Below are positions 18,156-26,254 of a DNA stretch of 64,000 bases, piece by piece (position 1 is the stretch's first letter; every line of letters starts with the position of its first letter). Below the pieces are notes generated by a model. The model did no database searches. It saw only the letters and a list, made by a program, of their open reading frames with translations, and was not told the DNA's origin. A program made the position numbers and the translations under genes. The stretch is taken from the NCBI RefSeq assembly GCF_001653715.1, contig NZ_LWHQ01000016.1, positions 1 through 64,000 of the forward strand, read 5' to 3'. Source of the stretch: Methylobacterium platani (GTDB taxonomy: Bacteria; Pseudomonadota; Alphaproteobacteria; Rhizobiales; Beijerinckiaceae).

Positions 18156-18870
18156 TCGCCGCACGCTGCTGACCGGGGCGCTCGCCCTCGCGCTCGCCGC
18201 CGCTCCCGCCGTCGCCGGGACCGCCCTGGCGCAGGAGTCGAAGATCCCGATCGCCGTGATCGGCGGCGGCAACATCGGCGGCACCATCGGGGGCCTGTGG
18301 GTCAAGGCCGGCCATCCGGTGATGTTCGCCTCGCGCCACCCGGAGGAGCTGAAGCCCCTCGTCGAGACGCTCGGACCGCCGGCCAGGGCCGGCACGGTCG
18401 AGCAGGCGCTCGCCTTCGGCGACGCGGTGCTGATCGCGGTGCCGTACCGGGCCTATCCGGAGCTGGGGAAGACCTACGCCGCCGCCCTGAAGGGCAAGGT
18501 CGTGCTGGATGCCGGCAACGCCACCAAGGCGCGGGACGGCGACCTCGCGGCGGAGGCCGAGAGCGCCGGCATCGGCGCCACCTCGGCCAGGTACCTGCCC
18601 GGCGCCCGGCTGGTCCGGGCCTTCAACGCCGCGAACTACAAGCTCTTCGCCCAGAACGCCCACCGCAGCGGCGCCCCGATGGCGGTGCCGATCGCCGGCG
18701 ACGACAAGCAGGCCCTGGAGGTCGCCGCCGCGCTGGTGCGCGATGCCGGCTTCGACCCCGTGGTGGTCGGCGGCCTGGATGCCGCGAGGAAGTTCCAGAT
18801 GGGCAGCCCCGGCTTCCAGCGCGACGCCACCGGCCCAGAGGCCCGCAAGGCCTTCGGGGTCGCCGAATGA
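18145..18870 (+). CDS. NADP/F420-dependent reductase-fold protein with Tat-type signal
   Basis: 241 residues. The leader CDRRTLLTGALALALAAAPA followed by TALAQ looks like a Tat signal. The mature part starts with a Rossmann motif IAVIGGGNIGGTIG and SRHPEEL, the pattern of the F420-dependent NADP reductase / NAD-binding family 2 group. ADAVLIAVPYRAYPE and VVLDAGNAT follow. It is tightly coupled to the aldo/keto reductase (11-nt overlap) and to the carrier gene after it (ATGA). Two adjacent nucleotide-dependent enzymes with export signals form an odd pair; the substrate is unknown. Confidence 0.8.
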   Translation: MACDRRTLLTGALALALAAAPAVAGTALAQESKIPIAVIGGGNIGGTIGGLWVKAGHPVMFASRHPEELKPLVETLGPPARAGTVEQALAFGDAVLIAVPYRAYPELGKTYAAALKGKVVLDAGNATKARDGDLAAEAESAGIGATSARYLPGARLVRAFNAANYKLFAQNAHRSGAPMAVPIAGDDKQALEVAAALVRDAGFDPVVVGGLDAARKFQMGSPGFQRDATGPEARKAFGVAE

Positions 18871-20210
18871 GCGCTGCGCCCGGCGCCGCGGGGGCGGCGC
18901 GCGGCGGCCTCGCGGTGCCGGCCTGGCTGCGGCGCCTCACCGACGTGCGGCCGGAGGAGGTGCCGGCGCTCGGCTGGGCCTGGCTCTACATCTTCGCGCT
19001 GCTCTCGTCCTACTACGTGATGCGGCCGATCCGCGACCAGATGGGGCTCGCCGGCGGGCTCGAGAACCTGCCCTGGCTGTTCACCGCCACGCTGGTGGGC
19101 ATGCTGGTGCTCAACGTGCCGTTCGGCTGGCTGGTGCGCCGGCTGCCGCGGGCCCGCTTCATCCCGATCACCTACCGCTTCTTCGCCGCCAACATCCTGG
19201 TCTTCGCGGTCGTCCTCTACCGCAGCGGGCCCGAGGAGGCGGTGTGGATCGGCCGGGTGTTCTTCGTCTGGCTGTCGATCTTCAACCTGTTCGTGGTCTC
19301 GATCTTCTGGGCCACCATCGTCGACGTGTTCGACACCGAGCAGGGCAAGCGGCTGTTCGGCTTCATCGCGGCGGGCGCGACGCTCGGCGCCATCACCGGC
19401 TCGGCCTTCACCGCCGTGCTGGCGCGGGACGTGCCCACCCCGTTCCTGCTGCTCGCGGCGGCCGCCCTCCTCGAGCTCGCCGTCGTCAGCATGCGCGGGC
19501 TCTCGCGGATCTCGGACGCGCTGTCGCGCGAGCCGGGGGCGGCGACCCAGGCGATCGGCGGCAGCCCCTTCGCCGGCATCAGCCGGGCCCTGCGCTCGCC
19601 CTACCTCATCGGCATCAGCCTGTTCCTGCTGCTGTTCTCGATCACCACGACCTTCCTGTACTTCGAGCAGGCCGGCATCGCGAAGCGCACCTTCCCGGAC
19701 CGGGCCTCGCAGACGACGTTCTTCGCCTCCGTCGACCTCGCGGTGAACGTGCTGACGCTCGGCGTCCAGCTCTTCCTCACCGGGCGGATCGTGCGCCGGC
19801 TCGGCGTCGGGCTCACCCTGGCGATCCTGCCGCTCGTCAGCGCGCTCGGCTTCGGGCTGCTCGCGGTGGCGCCCACCATCGCCAGCGTGGTGGTGTTCGG
19901 CGTGCTGCGCCGGGCCGGCAACTTCGCCATCGCCCGGCCGGTGCGCGAGGTGCTGTTCACCGTGCTGCCGCGCGAGGACCGCTACAAGGCCAAGGCCTTC
20001 ATCGACACGGTGGTGTACCGCCTCGGCGACCAGGTCGGCGCGTGGTCCTACGCCCTCGTGGCCTGGCTCGGCCTGAGCGCCACCGCTCTCTCGGTGGTGG
20101 CGGTGCCCCTGTCGCTCGCCTGGCTCGTCAACGGGCTCTGGCTCGGGCGCCAGCAGGAGGCTATGGCGAGGGAGAGGGCACCGGCACCGGCGGAGGCGGG
20201 CGATGGCTGA
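18867..20210 (+). CDS. ADP/ATP-translocase-like / MFS membrane carrier
   Basis: 447 residues with about 11-12 hydrophobic helices, start ATG 18867 by ATGA overlap. The segment LLSSYYVMRPIRDQMG near residue 50, the loop WATIVDVFDTEQGKRLFGFI and FIDTVVYRLGDQVGAW match the NTP/NDP exchange carrier group (TlcC-like) best known from rickettsiae, chlamydiae and plastids. Members in free-living bacteria are usually of unknown substrate and some are annotated as MFS transporters. The position after two reductases and before an aldolase suggests a sugar- or nucleotide-related solute, but nothing proves it. Confidence 0.8.
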   Translation: MSAAPGAAGAARGGLAVPAWLRRLTDVRPEEVPALGWAWLYIFALLSSYYVMRPIRDQMGLAGGLENLPWLFTATLVGMLVLNVPFGWLVRRLPRARFIPITYRFFAANILVFAVVLYRSGPEEAVWIGRVFFVWLSIFNLFVVSIFWATIVDVFDTEQGKRLFGFIAAGATLGAITGSAFTAVLARDVPTPFLLLAAAALLELAVVSMRGLSRISDALSREPGAATQAIGGSPFAGISRALRSPYLIGISLFLLLFSITTTFLYFEQAGIAKRTFPDRASQTTFFASVDLAVNVLTLGVQLFLTGRIVRRLGVGLTLAILPLVSALGFGLLAVAPTIASVVVFGVLRRAGNFAIARPVREVLFTVLPREDRYKAKAFIDTVVYRLGDQVGAWSYALVAWLGLSATALSVVAVPLSLAWLVNGLWLGRQQEAMARERAPAPAEAGDG

Positions 20211-20862
20211 GACCGAGGCGGCATTGCGCGAGGCGATCGTCGAGACCTGCCGCAGCATGGCGGCCCAGGGGCTGAACCAGGGCACCTCCGGCAACGTCTC
20301 GGCCCGGTTCGGCGGGGGCCTGCTCGTCACCCCGTCGGGCCTGCCCTACGAGGAGATGACGCCCGACGACATCGTGCCGATGACGATGGACGGCCGGGCC
20401 GACCATCGGCTCCCGCCCTCCTCCGAATGGCGCTTCCACCGCGACATCCTGCGGGCCCGGCCCGACGTCGCGGCGATCGTCCACGCCCACCCGACCTACT
20501 GCACCGCCTTCGCGATGTGCCGCAAGGACATCCCGGCGGCCCACTACATGATCGCCGCCGCCGGCGGGCCGACCGTGCGCTGCGGCGGCTACGCGCTGTT
20601 CGGGACGGAGGAGCTGTCGCAACGCGCGCTCGAGGCGCTCCAGGACCGCACCTGCTGCCTGCTCGCCAACCACGGCATGATCGCCACCGGGCCGAATCTG
20701 GCGAAGGCCCTGTGGCTCGCGGTCGAGCTCGAGACCCTGTGCCGGCAATACGCCGTGGCGCTCCAGGTCGGACGGCCGCACATCCTGAGCGAGGCCGAGG
20801 TGGCCGAGGCGATGGAGCGGTTCAAGTCGTACGGGCCGCGGCCCAAGACGGACCGGACATGA
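20203..20862 (+). CDS. Class II aldolase/adducin family protein
   Basis: 219 residues, overlapping the carrier gene by 8 nt. Zinc ligands are expected from HAHPTY and the later ANHG block, with Glu in SSEWRFHRDIL as the catalytic acid. The N-terminal GTSGNVSAR and TPSGLPYEEM are the phosphate-binding and substrate loops of L-fuculose-phosphate aldolase and relatives. The likely reaction is retro-aldol cleavage of a phosphorylated keto sugar. A 16-bp tandem duplication runs through its stop codon. Confidence 0.87.
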   Translation: MAETEAALREAIVETCRSMAAQGLNQGTSGNVSARFGGGLLVTPSGLPYEEMTPDDIVPMTMDGRADHRLPPSSEWRFHRDILRARPDVAAIVHAHPTYCTAFAMCRKDIPAAHYMIAAAGGPTVRCGGYALFGTEELSQRALEALQDRTCCLLANHGMIATGPNLAKALWLAVELETLCRQYAVALQVGRPHILSEAEVAEAMERFKSYGPRPKTDRT

Positions 20863-20879
20863 GACGGACCGGACATGAG
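20848..20879. repeat. 16-bp tandem duplication across a stop codon
   Basis: The unit ACGGACCGGACATGAG occurs twice without a gap (20848-20863 and 20864-20879). The first copy contains the TGA stop of the aldolase gene. It is a simple slip or recombination duplication and does not change the protein. Confidence 0.7.
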
Positions 20880-20889
20880 ACGGGCGAGC

Positions 20890-21114
20890 CTACCGGACGC
20901 GCGCCGGGATCCCGACCTCGCGCTGCACCTCGACGCTGTCGACGCCCGGCACGTCGCGCAGCTTTCCGAGCGCGCTGCGGCTGATCGATCCGGTCGCGAC
21001 GCCGAGGATGTCGAGCTTGTCCTGCACCTTCAGGCCGATCGCGCTCGCGGCCTGGACGGTGCTCTCGAACCGGTCGGAATCCGGGATCGAGACGCTGACC
21101 TGCACCTCACTCAT
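20890..21114 (-). CDS. Small I9-inhibitor-like domain protein
   Basis: 74 residues with a good GGGAG ribosome site. The pattern VQVSVSIPDSDRF, then DILGVATGSISRSALGKLRDVPGVDSVEVQREV, is a short beta-alpha-beta domain like the peptidase propeptide inhibitor I9 fold. Such stand-alone proteins are sometimes mislabelled ketohydroxyglutarate aldolase. No protease gene is adjacent. It is convergent with the aldolase gene 27 nt away. The fold call is from pattern only. Confidence 0.6.
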   Translation of the reverse strand: MSEVQVSVSIPDSDRFESTVQAASAIGLKVQDKLDILGVATGSISRSALGKLRDVPGVDSVEVQREVGIPARVR

Positions 21115-21350
21115 GGCGAACTCCCACGCTCATCGAGCACGATATAGGTAGCGCGCCGGCGAGGACGAAGCCAGGCAAGGCGACGGCGCGGGCGCCGTCC
21201 GGTTCGAAGCCCCCGGATGGTGCTGCGGCCGATCGGGCCGGCGCGCCGTCATACCCTCGCGCCGTGGCATCAGGGCCGAGGCGAGGAAATGGAGACCGTG
21301 CGAGCTCGAGCCAGCGCCTTCGGACGGGTCCGTTCGAAGGCGCTGCGGTG

Positions 21351-22334
21351 TTACAGTTCCATCTTCATCGCCTGCGGATAGTACCGGAACCCGCCCTGCC
21401 CGTTCTCGGCGACGTGGCCGATGCCCGGCCAGGCGAAGTGGTAGGCCAGCACCGGGATGCGGTTCTTGGCCAGCATGGTCAGCATCCTGAGCCGCGTCTG
21501 GGCCGACTGCTTCGGGTCGGTGTCGTAGGCGAACTCGGTCAGCGGCTTCTCCATCAGCAGCACCGGGTGATGCGTCAGGTCGCCGAGGTAGCAGAGGCTG
21601 TCCTTGCCCGAGGTGATCATGAACATCGTGTGGCCGATGCTGTGGCCCGGCGCCGCCAGGGCCTGGATCCCGGGCAGGAATTCCTGGCCGTCCTTGACGA
21701 AGACGAGGCGGTCGCGGATCGGCAGCAGGTTCTTGCGCGCCGTGTCGAGGAAGGCGCTGAACGAGGCCGGGACCTTGGCGGGATCGGTCCAGTAGTCGAA
21801 ATCGGCCTGCGAGATGTAGTACTGGGCGTTCGGAAAGTGCGGCGTGCCGTCGTCGGCGACGCAGCCGCCGCAATGGTCGACATGGGCGTGGCTCATCACC
21901 ACGGCGTCGATGTCCTTCGGGTCGATGCCGGCCTGGCGCATCGTGGTGAGCAGCTTGCCGGTGGTCGGCCCGAACAGCTTGAGCGAGCCCATCCCGGTAT
22001 CGAACAGCACCAGCTTGCTGCCGGTGTTGAGGATCAGGATGTTCTGCTCCAGCACCGCGTTCGAGAGCGGCAGGAAGTTGTTGTTGAGCTGCGCATCCAT
22101 CTCGGCCGGGGTGAGGCCGAGGAAGTTGGCATGGGGGTCGCCGAGCGGCAGGGTGCCGTCGGAGACCATCGTGGCCTCGGCGTCGCCGAGGGCGAAGCGG
22201 TAGAAGTAGGGGCTCTGGCTGCGCAGCATCGGCGCCTTGGCGCCTGCCGCGCCGGGGAGACCGGCCGTGACCGCGGCCGCCGCCGCGCCGAGCATGAGGC
22301 CGCGCCGGCTCGGAGCATCCAACCGAATCGTCAT
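21351..22334 (-). CDS. Exported metallo-beta-lactamase-fold hydrolase
   Basis: 327 residues from ATG 22334, which is preceded by GGAGGAAA. Residues 1-33 form a Tat-type leader (SRRGLMLGAAAAAVTAGLPG). The mature enzyme carries the zinc motif SHAHVDHCGG, a later His in APGHSIGHT, Asp in YLGDLTHHP and a C-terminal YHFAWPGIGH. This is the layout of glyoxalase II / lactonase / phosphodiesterase-like MBL proteins. A periplasmic lactonase or esterase is plausible. It faces the amidohydrolase gene across a 302-nt divergent region. Confidence 0.85.
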   Translation of the reverse strand: MTIRLDAPSRRGLMLGAAAAAVTAGLPGAAGAKAPMLRSQSPYFYRFALGDAEATMVSDGTLPLGDPHANFLGLTPAEMDAQLNNNFLPLSNAVLEQNILILNTGSKLVLFDTGMGSLKLFGPTTGKLLTTMRQAGIDPKDIDAVVMSHAHVDHCGGCVADDGTPHFPNAQYYISQADFDYWTDPAKVPASFSAFLDTARKNLLPIRDRLVFVKDGQEFLPGIQALAAPGHSIGHTMFMITSGKDSLCYLGDLTHHPVLLMEKPLTEFAYDTDPKQSAQTRLRMLTMLAKNRIPVLAYHFAWPGIGHVAENGQGGFRYYPQAMKMEL

Positions 22335-22636
22335 CGAGATTTCCTCCACGGGTGAGCCGCGGGCGCTCTTGTGCGCGCGCGAAGCCGGGGGATCTCCGTC
22401 GGCTCGGCGCGGCCGGAACCTCTGCGGTACCATCGTTGTCCGTCGGCCCGGAAACATTGTCAAACCGGTCTTCCGGCGGAACCGGCCGCTCGCGCCGGCT
22501 GCCGCCCGAGCGGGCACGGCCGGGGTGCCGGCGCCCAAATAGCGGGCCGGCTGCCCACGGCGCCGGCATCCGGCCGGGACCGGAATTGACAGCGTTTCAA
22601 GGCACTTCCTACACCCGCCGGCAGGGAGGACCTCCG
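22335..22636. other. Divergent intergenic region
   Basis: About 300 nt between the exported MBL gene (minus) and the amidohydrolase gene (plus). Both have strong GGAGG-type ribosome sites at its ends. No clear operator or promoter pair was found; GC stays high throughout. Confidence 0.3.
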
Positions 22637-24133
22637 ATGACGAGCCACGATTTCGACTACGACCTGGTGGTGCGCGGAGGCATGCTCGCCGGTCCGGCCG
22701 AGGTGTTCGAGGCCGATCTCGGCGTGCGCGACGGGGTGATCGCCGCGGTCGGCCGGTCGCTGCGGCGCGGGCGCGAGGAGATCGACGCCAGGGGCCTTAT
22801 CGTCACTCCGGGCGGCCTCGATCCGCATTGCCACATCGAGGAGCCGTCCGAGGACGGCGGCGTGCAGGAGGAGAGCTTTGCGAGCGGCTCGGCCGCGGCG
22901 CTCGCCGGCGGCACCACCTCGTTCATCTGCTTCGTGCCGCAATGGAAGGGGCACCCGATCGCCGCGACGGCAGCCGGCTACGAGGCCCGGGCGCGCGCCT
23001 CGCGGGCCGATTACAGCTTTCACCAGATCATCACCGACCCGACGCCCGACGTGCTGGAGCGCGAGGTGCCGGCGCTGGTCGCCCGCGGCATCCGCAGCCT
23101 CAAGGTCTTCCTCACCTACGATCCCCTGCGACTCACCGACGGCCAGTTCCTCGAGGTGCTGGCGACCGCCCGGCGCCTCGGCGCCTTCGTGACGGTGCAT
23201 TGCGAGAACTACGACGCGATCGGCTGGCGCATCCGCGCGCTGCTCGACGCCGGACTCACCGACCCGCTCCAGCACGCCTGGGCCCGCCCGCCGGTGGTCG
23301 AGCGCGAGGCGACGCACCGCGCCATCGCGCTCGCCGAGCTCGTCGACCAGCCGATCCAGGTCTTCCACGTCTCCTGCGACGAGGCGGCCGAGGAGATCGC
23401 CCGGGCGCGGACCCGCGGCGTCAAGGTCTGGGGCGAGACCTGCCCGCAATACCTGACCCTCTCGACCGACGACCTCGCCCGGCCCGATTTCGAGGGCGCC
23501 AAGGTGGTGTGCTCGCCCGCCCTCCGGGCGCCCGGCGAATCCGAGCGGATCTGGTCGCGCATCCGCGAGGGCACCCTCGACGTCGTCTCCTCCGACCATT
23601 GCGGCTTCTCCTTCGCCACCGCCAAGCGCGATCCGGGCAGCAGCGGCTACGGCCAGGGCGGGGCCAAGGCCCGCCCCGACGGGATGCCGGCCTTCAACGC
23701 GATCCCGAACGGCGTGCCCGGCATCGAGACCCGCCTGCCGGTGCTCTTCTCCGAGGGCGTCTCTTCCGGGCGCATCGATCTGCCGACCTTCGTGCGCCTG
23801 ACCTCGACCAACGCCGCGCGCCTGTTCGGCCTCGCCGGCCGGAAAGGGACCCTGGCCCCCGGGGCGGATGCCGACCTCGTGCTGTGGAACCCGGATGCCG
23901 AGCGGGTCCTGACCAATTCGGACCTCCACCACGCCATCGACTACACGCCCTGGGAGGGGATGCGCCTGAAGGGCCTGCCGGTCACGACCGTCCGGCGCGG
24001 CGAGATCGCGGTGCGCGACGGCAAGGTGCTGGCCGAGCCCGGCTCCGGCCGCTTCCTCGCCCGTGGGCCTTACGCGCTCGCCACCCCGTCGGGTCGGGTG
24101 CCGGACGGCTTCGACGCGGCGGCGCGGCGCTGA
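22637..24133 (+). CDS. Dihydropyrimidinase / cyclic amidohydrolase
   Basis: 498 residues, start ATG 22637 after GGGAGGA. A D-hydantoinase/dihydropyrimidinase/allantoinase-type enzyme that opens cyclic amides. The two-metal centre is complete: His64 and His66 (PHCHIEEP), carbamylated Lys156 (SLKVFLTY), His188 (VHCEN), His244 (FHVSC) and Asp320 (SSDHCGF). Length and the C-terminal MRLKGLPVTTVRRGEI are typical. No carbamoylase is adjacent; the nearest is at 44552-45811. The AhpD-like gene 58 nt downstream probably belongs to the same transcript. Confidence 0.9.
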   Translation: MTSHDFDYDLVVRGGMLAGPAEVFEADLGVRDGVIAAVGRSLRRGREEIDARGLIVTPGGLDPHCHIEEPSEDGGVQEESFASGSAAALAGGTTSFICFVPQWKGHPIAATAAGYEARARASRADYSFHQIITDPTPDVLEREVPALVARGIRSLKVFLTYDPLRLTDGQFLEVLATARRLGAFVTVHCENYDAIGWRIRALLDAGLTDPLQHAWARPPVVEREATHRAIALAELVDQPIQVFHVSCDEAAEEIARARTRGVKVWGETCPQYLTLSTDDLARPDFEGAKVVCSPALRAPGESERIWSRIREGTLDVVSSDHCGFSFATAKRDPGSSGYGQGGAKARPDGMPAFNAIPNGVPGIETRLPVLFSEGVSSGRIDLPTFVRLTSTNAARLFGLAGRKGTLAPGADADLVLWNPDAERVLTNSDLHHAIDYTPWEGMRLKGLPVTTVRRGEIAVRDGKVLAEPGSGRFLARGPYALATPSGRVPDGFDAAARR

Positions 24134-24191
24134 GGCCCTCGACGTCGGCCGCGGCCTGGCCGACCATGCCGGCTTCCTCGGGAGGACCGGC

Positions 24192-24596
24192 ATGGCGACC
24201 GTGAGACTATGGACCGACGCGGAGGCGGATGCCGATCCCCGCGTCAAGGCGGTGTTCGACGACATCCGGGCTTTGCGCCGCTCGGACTTCATCAACAATT
24301 TCTGGCGCGCGCTGGCCAACCAGCCGGCCGTCCTGGAGCGGACCTGGGCCGACCTGAAGCAGGTGATGGCCGCCGACGGCGCCCTCGACCCGCTGACCAA
24401 GGAGCTGATCTACATCGCGGTCTCGACCGCCAACGGCTGCAGCTACTGCATCCATTCCCACACCGCCGCCGCGCGGGCCAAGGGCATGACCGAGGCCCAG
24501 CACGGCGAGCTGCTGGCGGTGATCGGCATGGCAAGCACCACCAACGCGCTCGTCACCGGGATGCAGGTGCCGGTGGACCGGGAGTTTCAGGTGTAG
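24192..24596 (+). CDS. AhpD-like / carboxymuconolactone decarboxylase family protein
   Basis: 134 residues from ATG 24192, with GGAGGACC just upstream. The redox motif NGCSYCIHSH (Cys83, Cys86, His90) is that of AhpD-type alkylhydroperoxidases, where the Cys pair passes electrons to peroxide reduction. Many small relatives have unknown substrates. It follows the cyclic amidohydrolase gene closely, so it could protect or assist that pathway; this is inference. Confidence 0.85.
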   Translation: MATVRLWTDAEADADPRVKAVFDDIRALRRSDFINNFWRALANQPAVLERTWADLKQVMAADGALDPLTKELIYIAVSTANGCSYCIHSHTAAARAKGMTEAQHGELLAVIGMASTTNALVTGMQVPVDREFQV

Positions 24597-24665
24597 GACA
24601 CCCTCGCCTCTACGGCTTGCAGATACACAACACGAAGCCCGACCCCGTGTAGAAACGAGCGCTTT

Positions 24666-24688
24666 CCCCTCCCCCTTGCGGGGAGGGG
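24666..24688. terminator. Bidirectional hairpin between convergent genes
   Basis: Exact 9-bp arms CCCCTCCCC (24666-24674) and GGGGAGGGG (24680-24688) with a 5-nt loop, placed between the ends of two convergent genes. The sequence resembles the stems of the large inverted element at 54016-54163, so it may be a member of the same repeat group. Confidence 0.5.
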
Positions 24689-24745
24689 AGGCGCGCGATC
24701 GTTGAAGGGGAAGCGCTCGAACCGAGACGTGTGACTGCGATAGCC

Positions 24746-26068
24746 TCAAGCGGCGAGCGCCGCCTCCTTCGTCTCGGGGGTGGCGAGCATCGCGGCGGCG
24801 CCGAGGAGGCTCGTCGCGATGACGTACCAGGCGGGCGCGAGCGGATCGCCGGTGACGCCGATCAGCCAGGTCACCACCAGCTGGGTCGTGCCGCCGAACA
24901 CCGTCACGACGAAGGCGTAGGCCACCGAGAGGCCGGCGCTGCGCACGCTGCGCGGCAGGAGCTCGGGGATCGCCACCAGGCTCGCCGCGCCGCTCATCGC
25001 GCCGAGCGCCGCGATCAGGGCCGACATGCTGAGCAGCGTCGCCGGGCCGGGATCCCGCGTCATCAGCAGGAAGGCCGGGTAGGCGACGAGCAGCAGCAGG
25101 ATCCGCGGCACGATCATCACCCGGCGCCGGCCGTAGGCGTCGGCGAGCCGGCCGGCCAGCACCGAGAACACCAGGACGCAGGCGCCGACCACCGCCGTCG
25201 CGGCGATCGACAGGCTCGCCGGCAGCTTCAGCGTCGTGATCGCGTAGGTGGTCATGTAGTTGCCGACATAGGTCGAGACCGTGCCGCAGAGCAGGATCGG
25301 CACGACCAGCGCCAGCGTGCGGCCGTGCTCCCGCAGCAGACGGGCGAGCACGGCGCCGGCGGTGGCCTCCGCGTGGCCGGTGCTCTCGCCGGCGGTCTCC
25401 GGCATCGCGCGGCGGATGTAGATCCCGACCGGGATGATGAGCAGGCCGAGCAGGAACGGGATCCGCCAGCCCCAGGCCTGCATCTGCTCAGGGCTCAGGC
25501 CCAGCGACAGCACGACGCCGATCGTGCCGGCGCACAGGGTGGCGAGGCCCTGGCTGGCGATCTGCCAGCTGGCATAGAGGCCGCGCTTGCCCGGAGGCGC
25601 GCTCTCGATGAGGTAGGCGGTGGACGGACCGACCTCGCCGCCGAGCGCGAAGCCCTGGATCAGGCGCCCGATCACCACGAGGATCGGCGCGGCCATGCCG
25701 ATCGTGGCGTAGCCGGGGGTGAGCGCCAGCATCAGCATGCCGACCGCCATCAGGGCGATGGTCAGCATCATCGCGGGCTTGCGGCCGGCGCGGTCGGCAT
25801 AGGCGCCGATGACCACGCCGCCGATCGGCCGCGTGACGAAGCCGATGCCGAAGGTGGCGACGGAGGCCAGCAGGCTGACCCAGGCGTCGCCGGCCGGGAA
25901 GAAGGTCTGGCCGATCGTGACGGCGAAGAAGGCGTAGGTGGTGAAGTCGTAGAATTCGAGGGTGTTGCCGATCACCGCGGCGACGACGCCGCGCCGGCGC
26001 GCCGCCTCGTCCGCGGCGGCGGGGGGTGCCTCGATTTCTGCCTCGTCGAGAGTGGTGGTGGCGGTCAT
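24746..26068 (-). CDS. MFS transporter, metabolite:H+ symporter type
   Basis: 440 residues from ATG 26068, with GGAGGAGC upstream. Twelve hydrophobic segments are expected. The MHS/ShiA/ProP signature is clear: GNTLEFYDFTTYAFFA in helix 1, RPIGGVVIGAYADRAGRKP after helix 2, RLIQGFALGGEVGPS, and GWRIPFLLG before the central loop. Such carriers import organic acids, osmolytes or aromatic acids by proton symport. The neighbouring catabolic genes suggest a carboxylate substrate, not otherwise supported. Confidence 0.9.
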   Translation of the reverse strand: MTATTTLDEAEIEAPPAAADEAARRRGVVAAVIGNTLEFYDFTTYAFFAVTIGQTFFPAGDAWVSLLASVATFGIGFVTRPIGGVVIGAYADRAGRKPAMMLTIALMAVGMLMLALTPGYATIGMAAPILVVIGRLIQGFALGGEVGPSTAYLIESAPPGKRGLYASWQIASQGLATLCAGTIGVVLSLGLSPEQMQAWGWRIPFLLGLLIIPVGIYIRRAMPETAGESTGHAEATAGAVLARLLREHGRTLALVVPILLCGTVSTYVGNYMTTYAITTLKLPASLSIAATAVVGACVLVFSVLAGRLADAYGRRRVMIVPRILLLLVAYPAFLLMTRDPGPATLLSMSALIAALGAMSGAASLVAIPELLPRSVRSAGLSVAYAFVVTVFGGTTQLVVTWLIGVTGDPLAPAWYVIATSLLGAAAMLATPETKEAALAA

Positions 26069-26228
26069 GGTCGCTCCTCCGGGGCGCTTCGCAGGCCTCA
26101 CGCGGGAGCGGGGTGCCCCCGGTGCGCGTCGGGCCGGGGCCGAGCCCCGGCCCTCCCCCGGCCTGTCGTTGTTTCGTCGAGCTTGGAGACCGGACGCATC
26201 CGTGTCCAAGACCGTTCGGGAACGGAAG

Positions 26229-26245
26229 CATTCCCGCGAGGAATG
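26229..26245 (-). terminator. Short hairpin after SAF dehydrogenase gene
   Basis: Arms CATTCC (26229-26234) and GGAATG (26240-26245) with a 5-nt CGCGA loop, 10 nt beyond the stop codon of the minus-strand gene ending at 26255. No T-run. The core is shared with the REP-like element at 7420-7456. Confidence 0.35.
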
Positions 26246-26254
26246 ACGCCGGGG

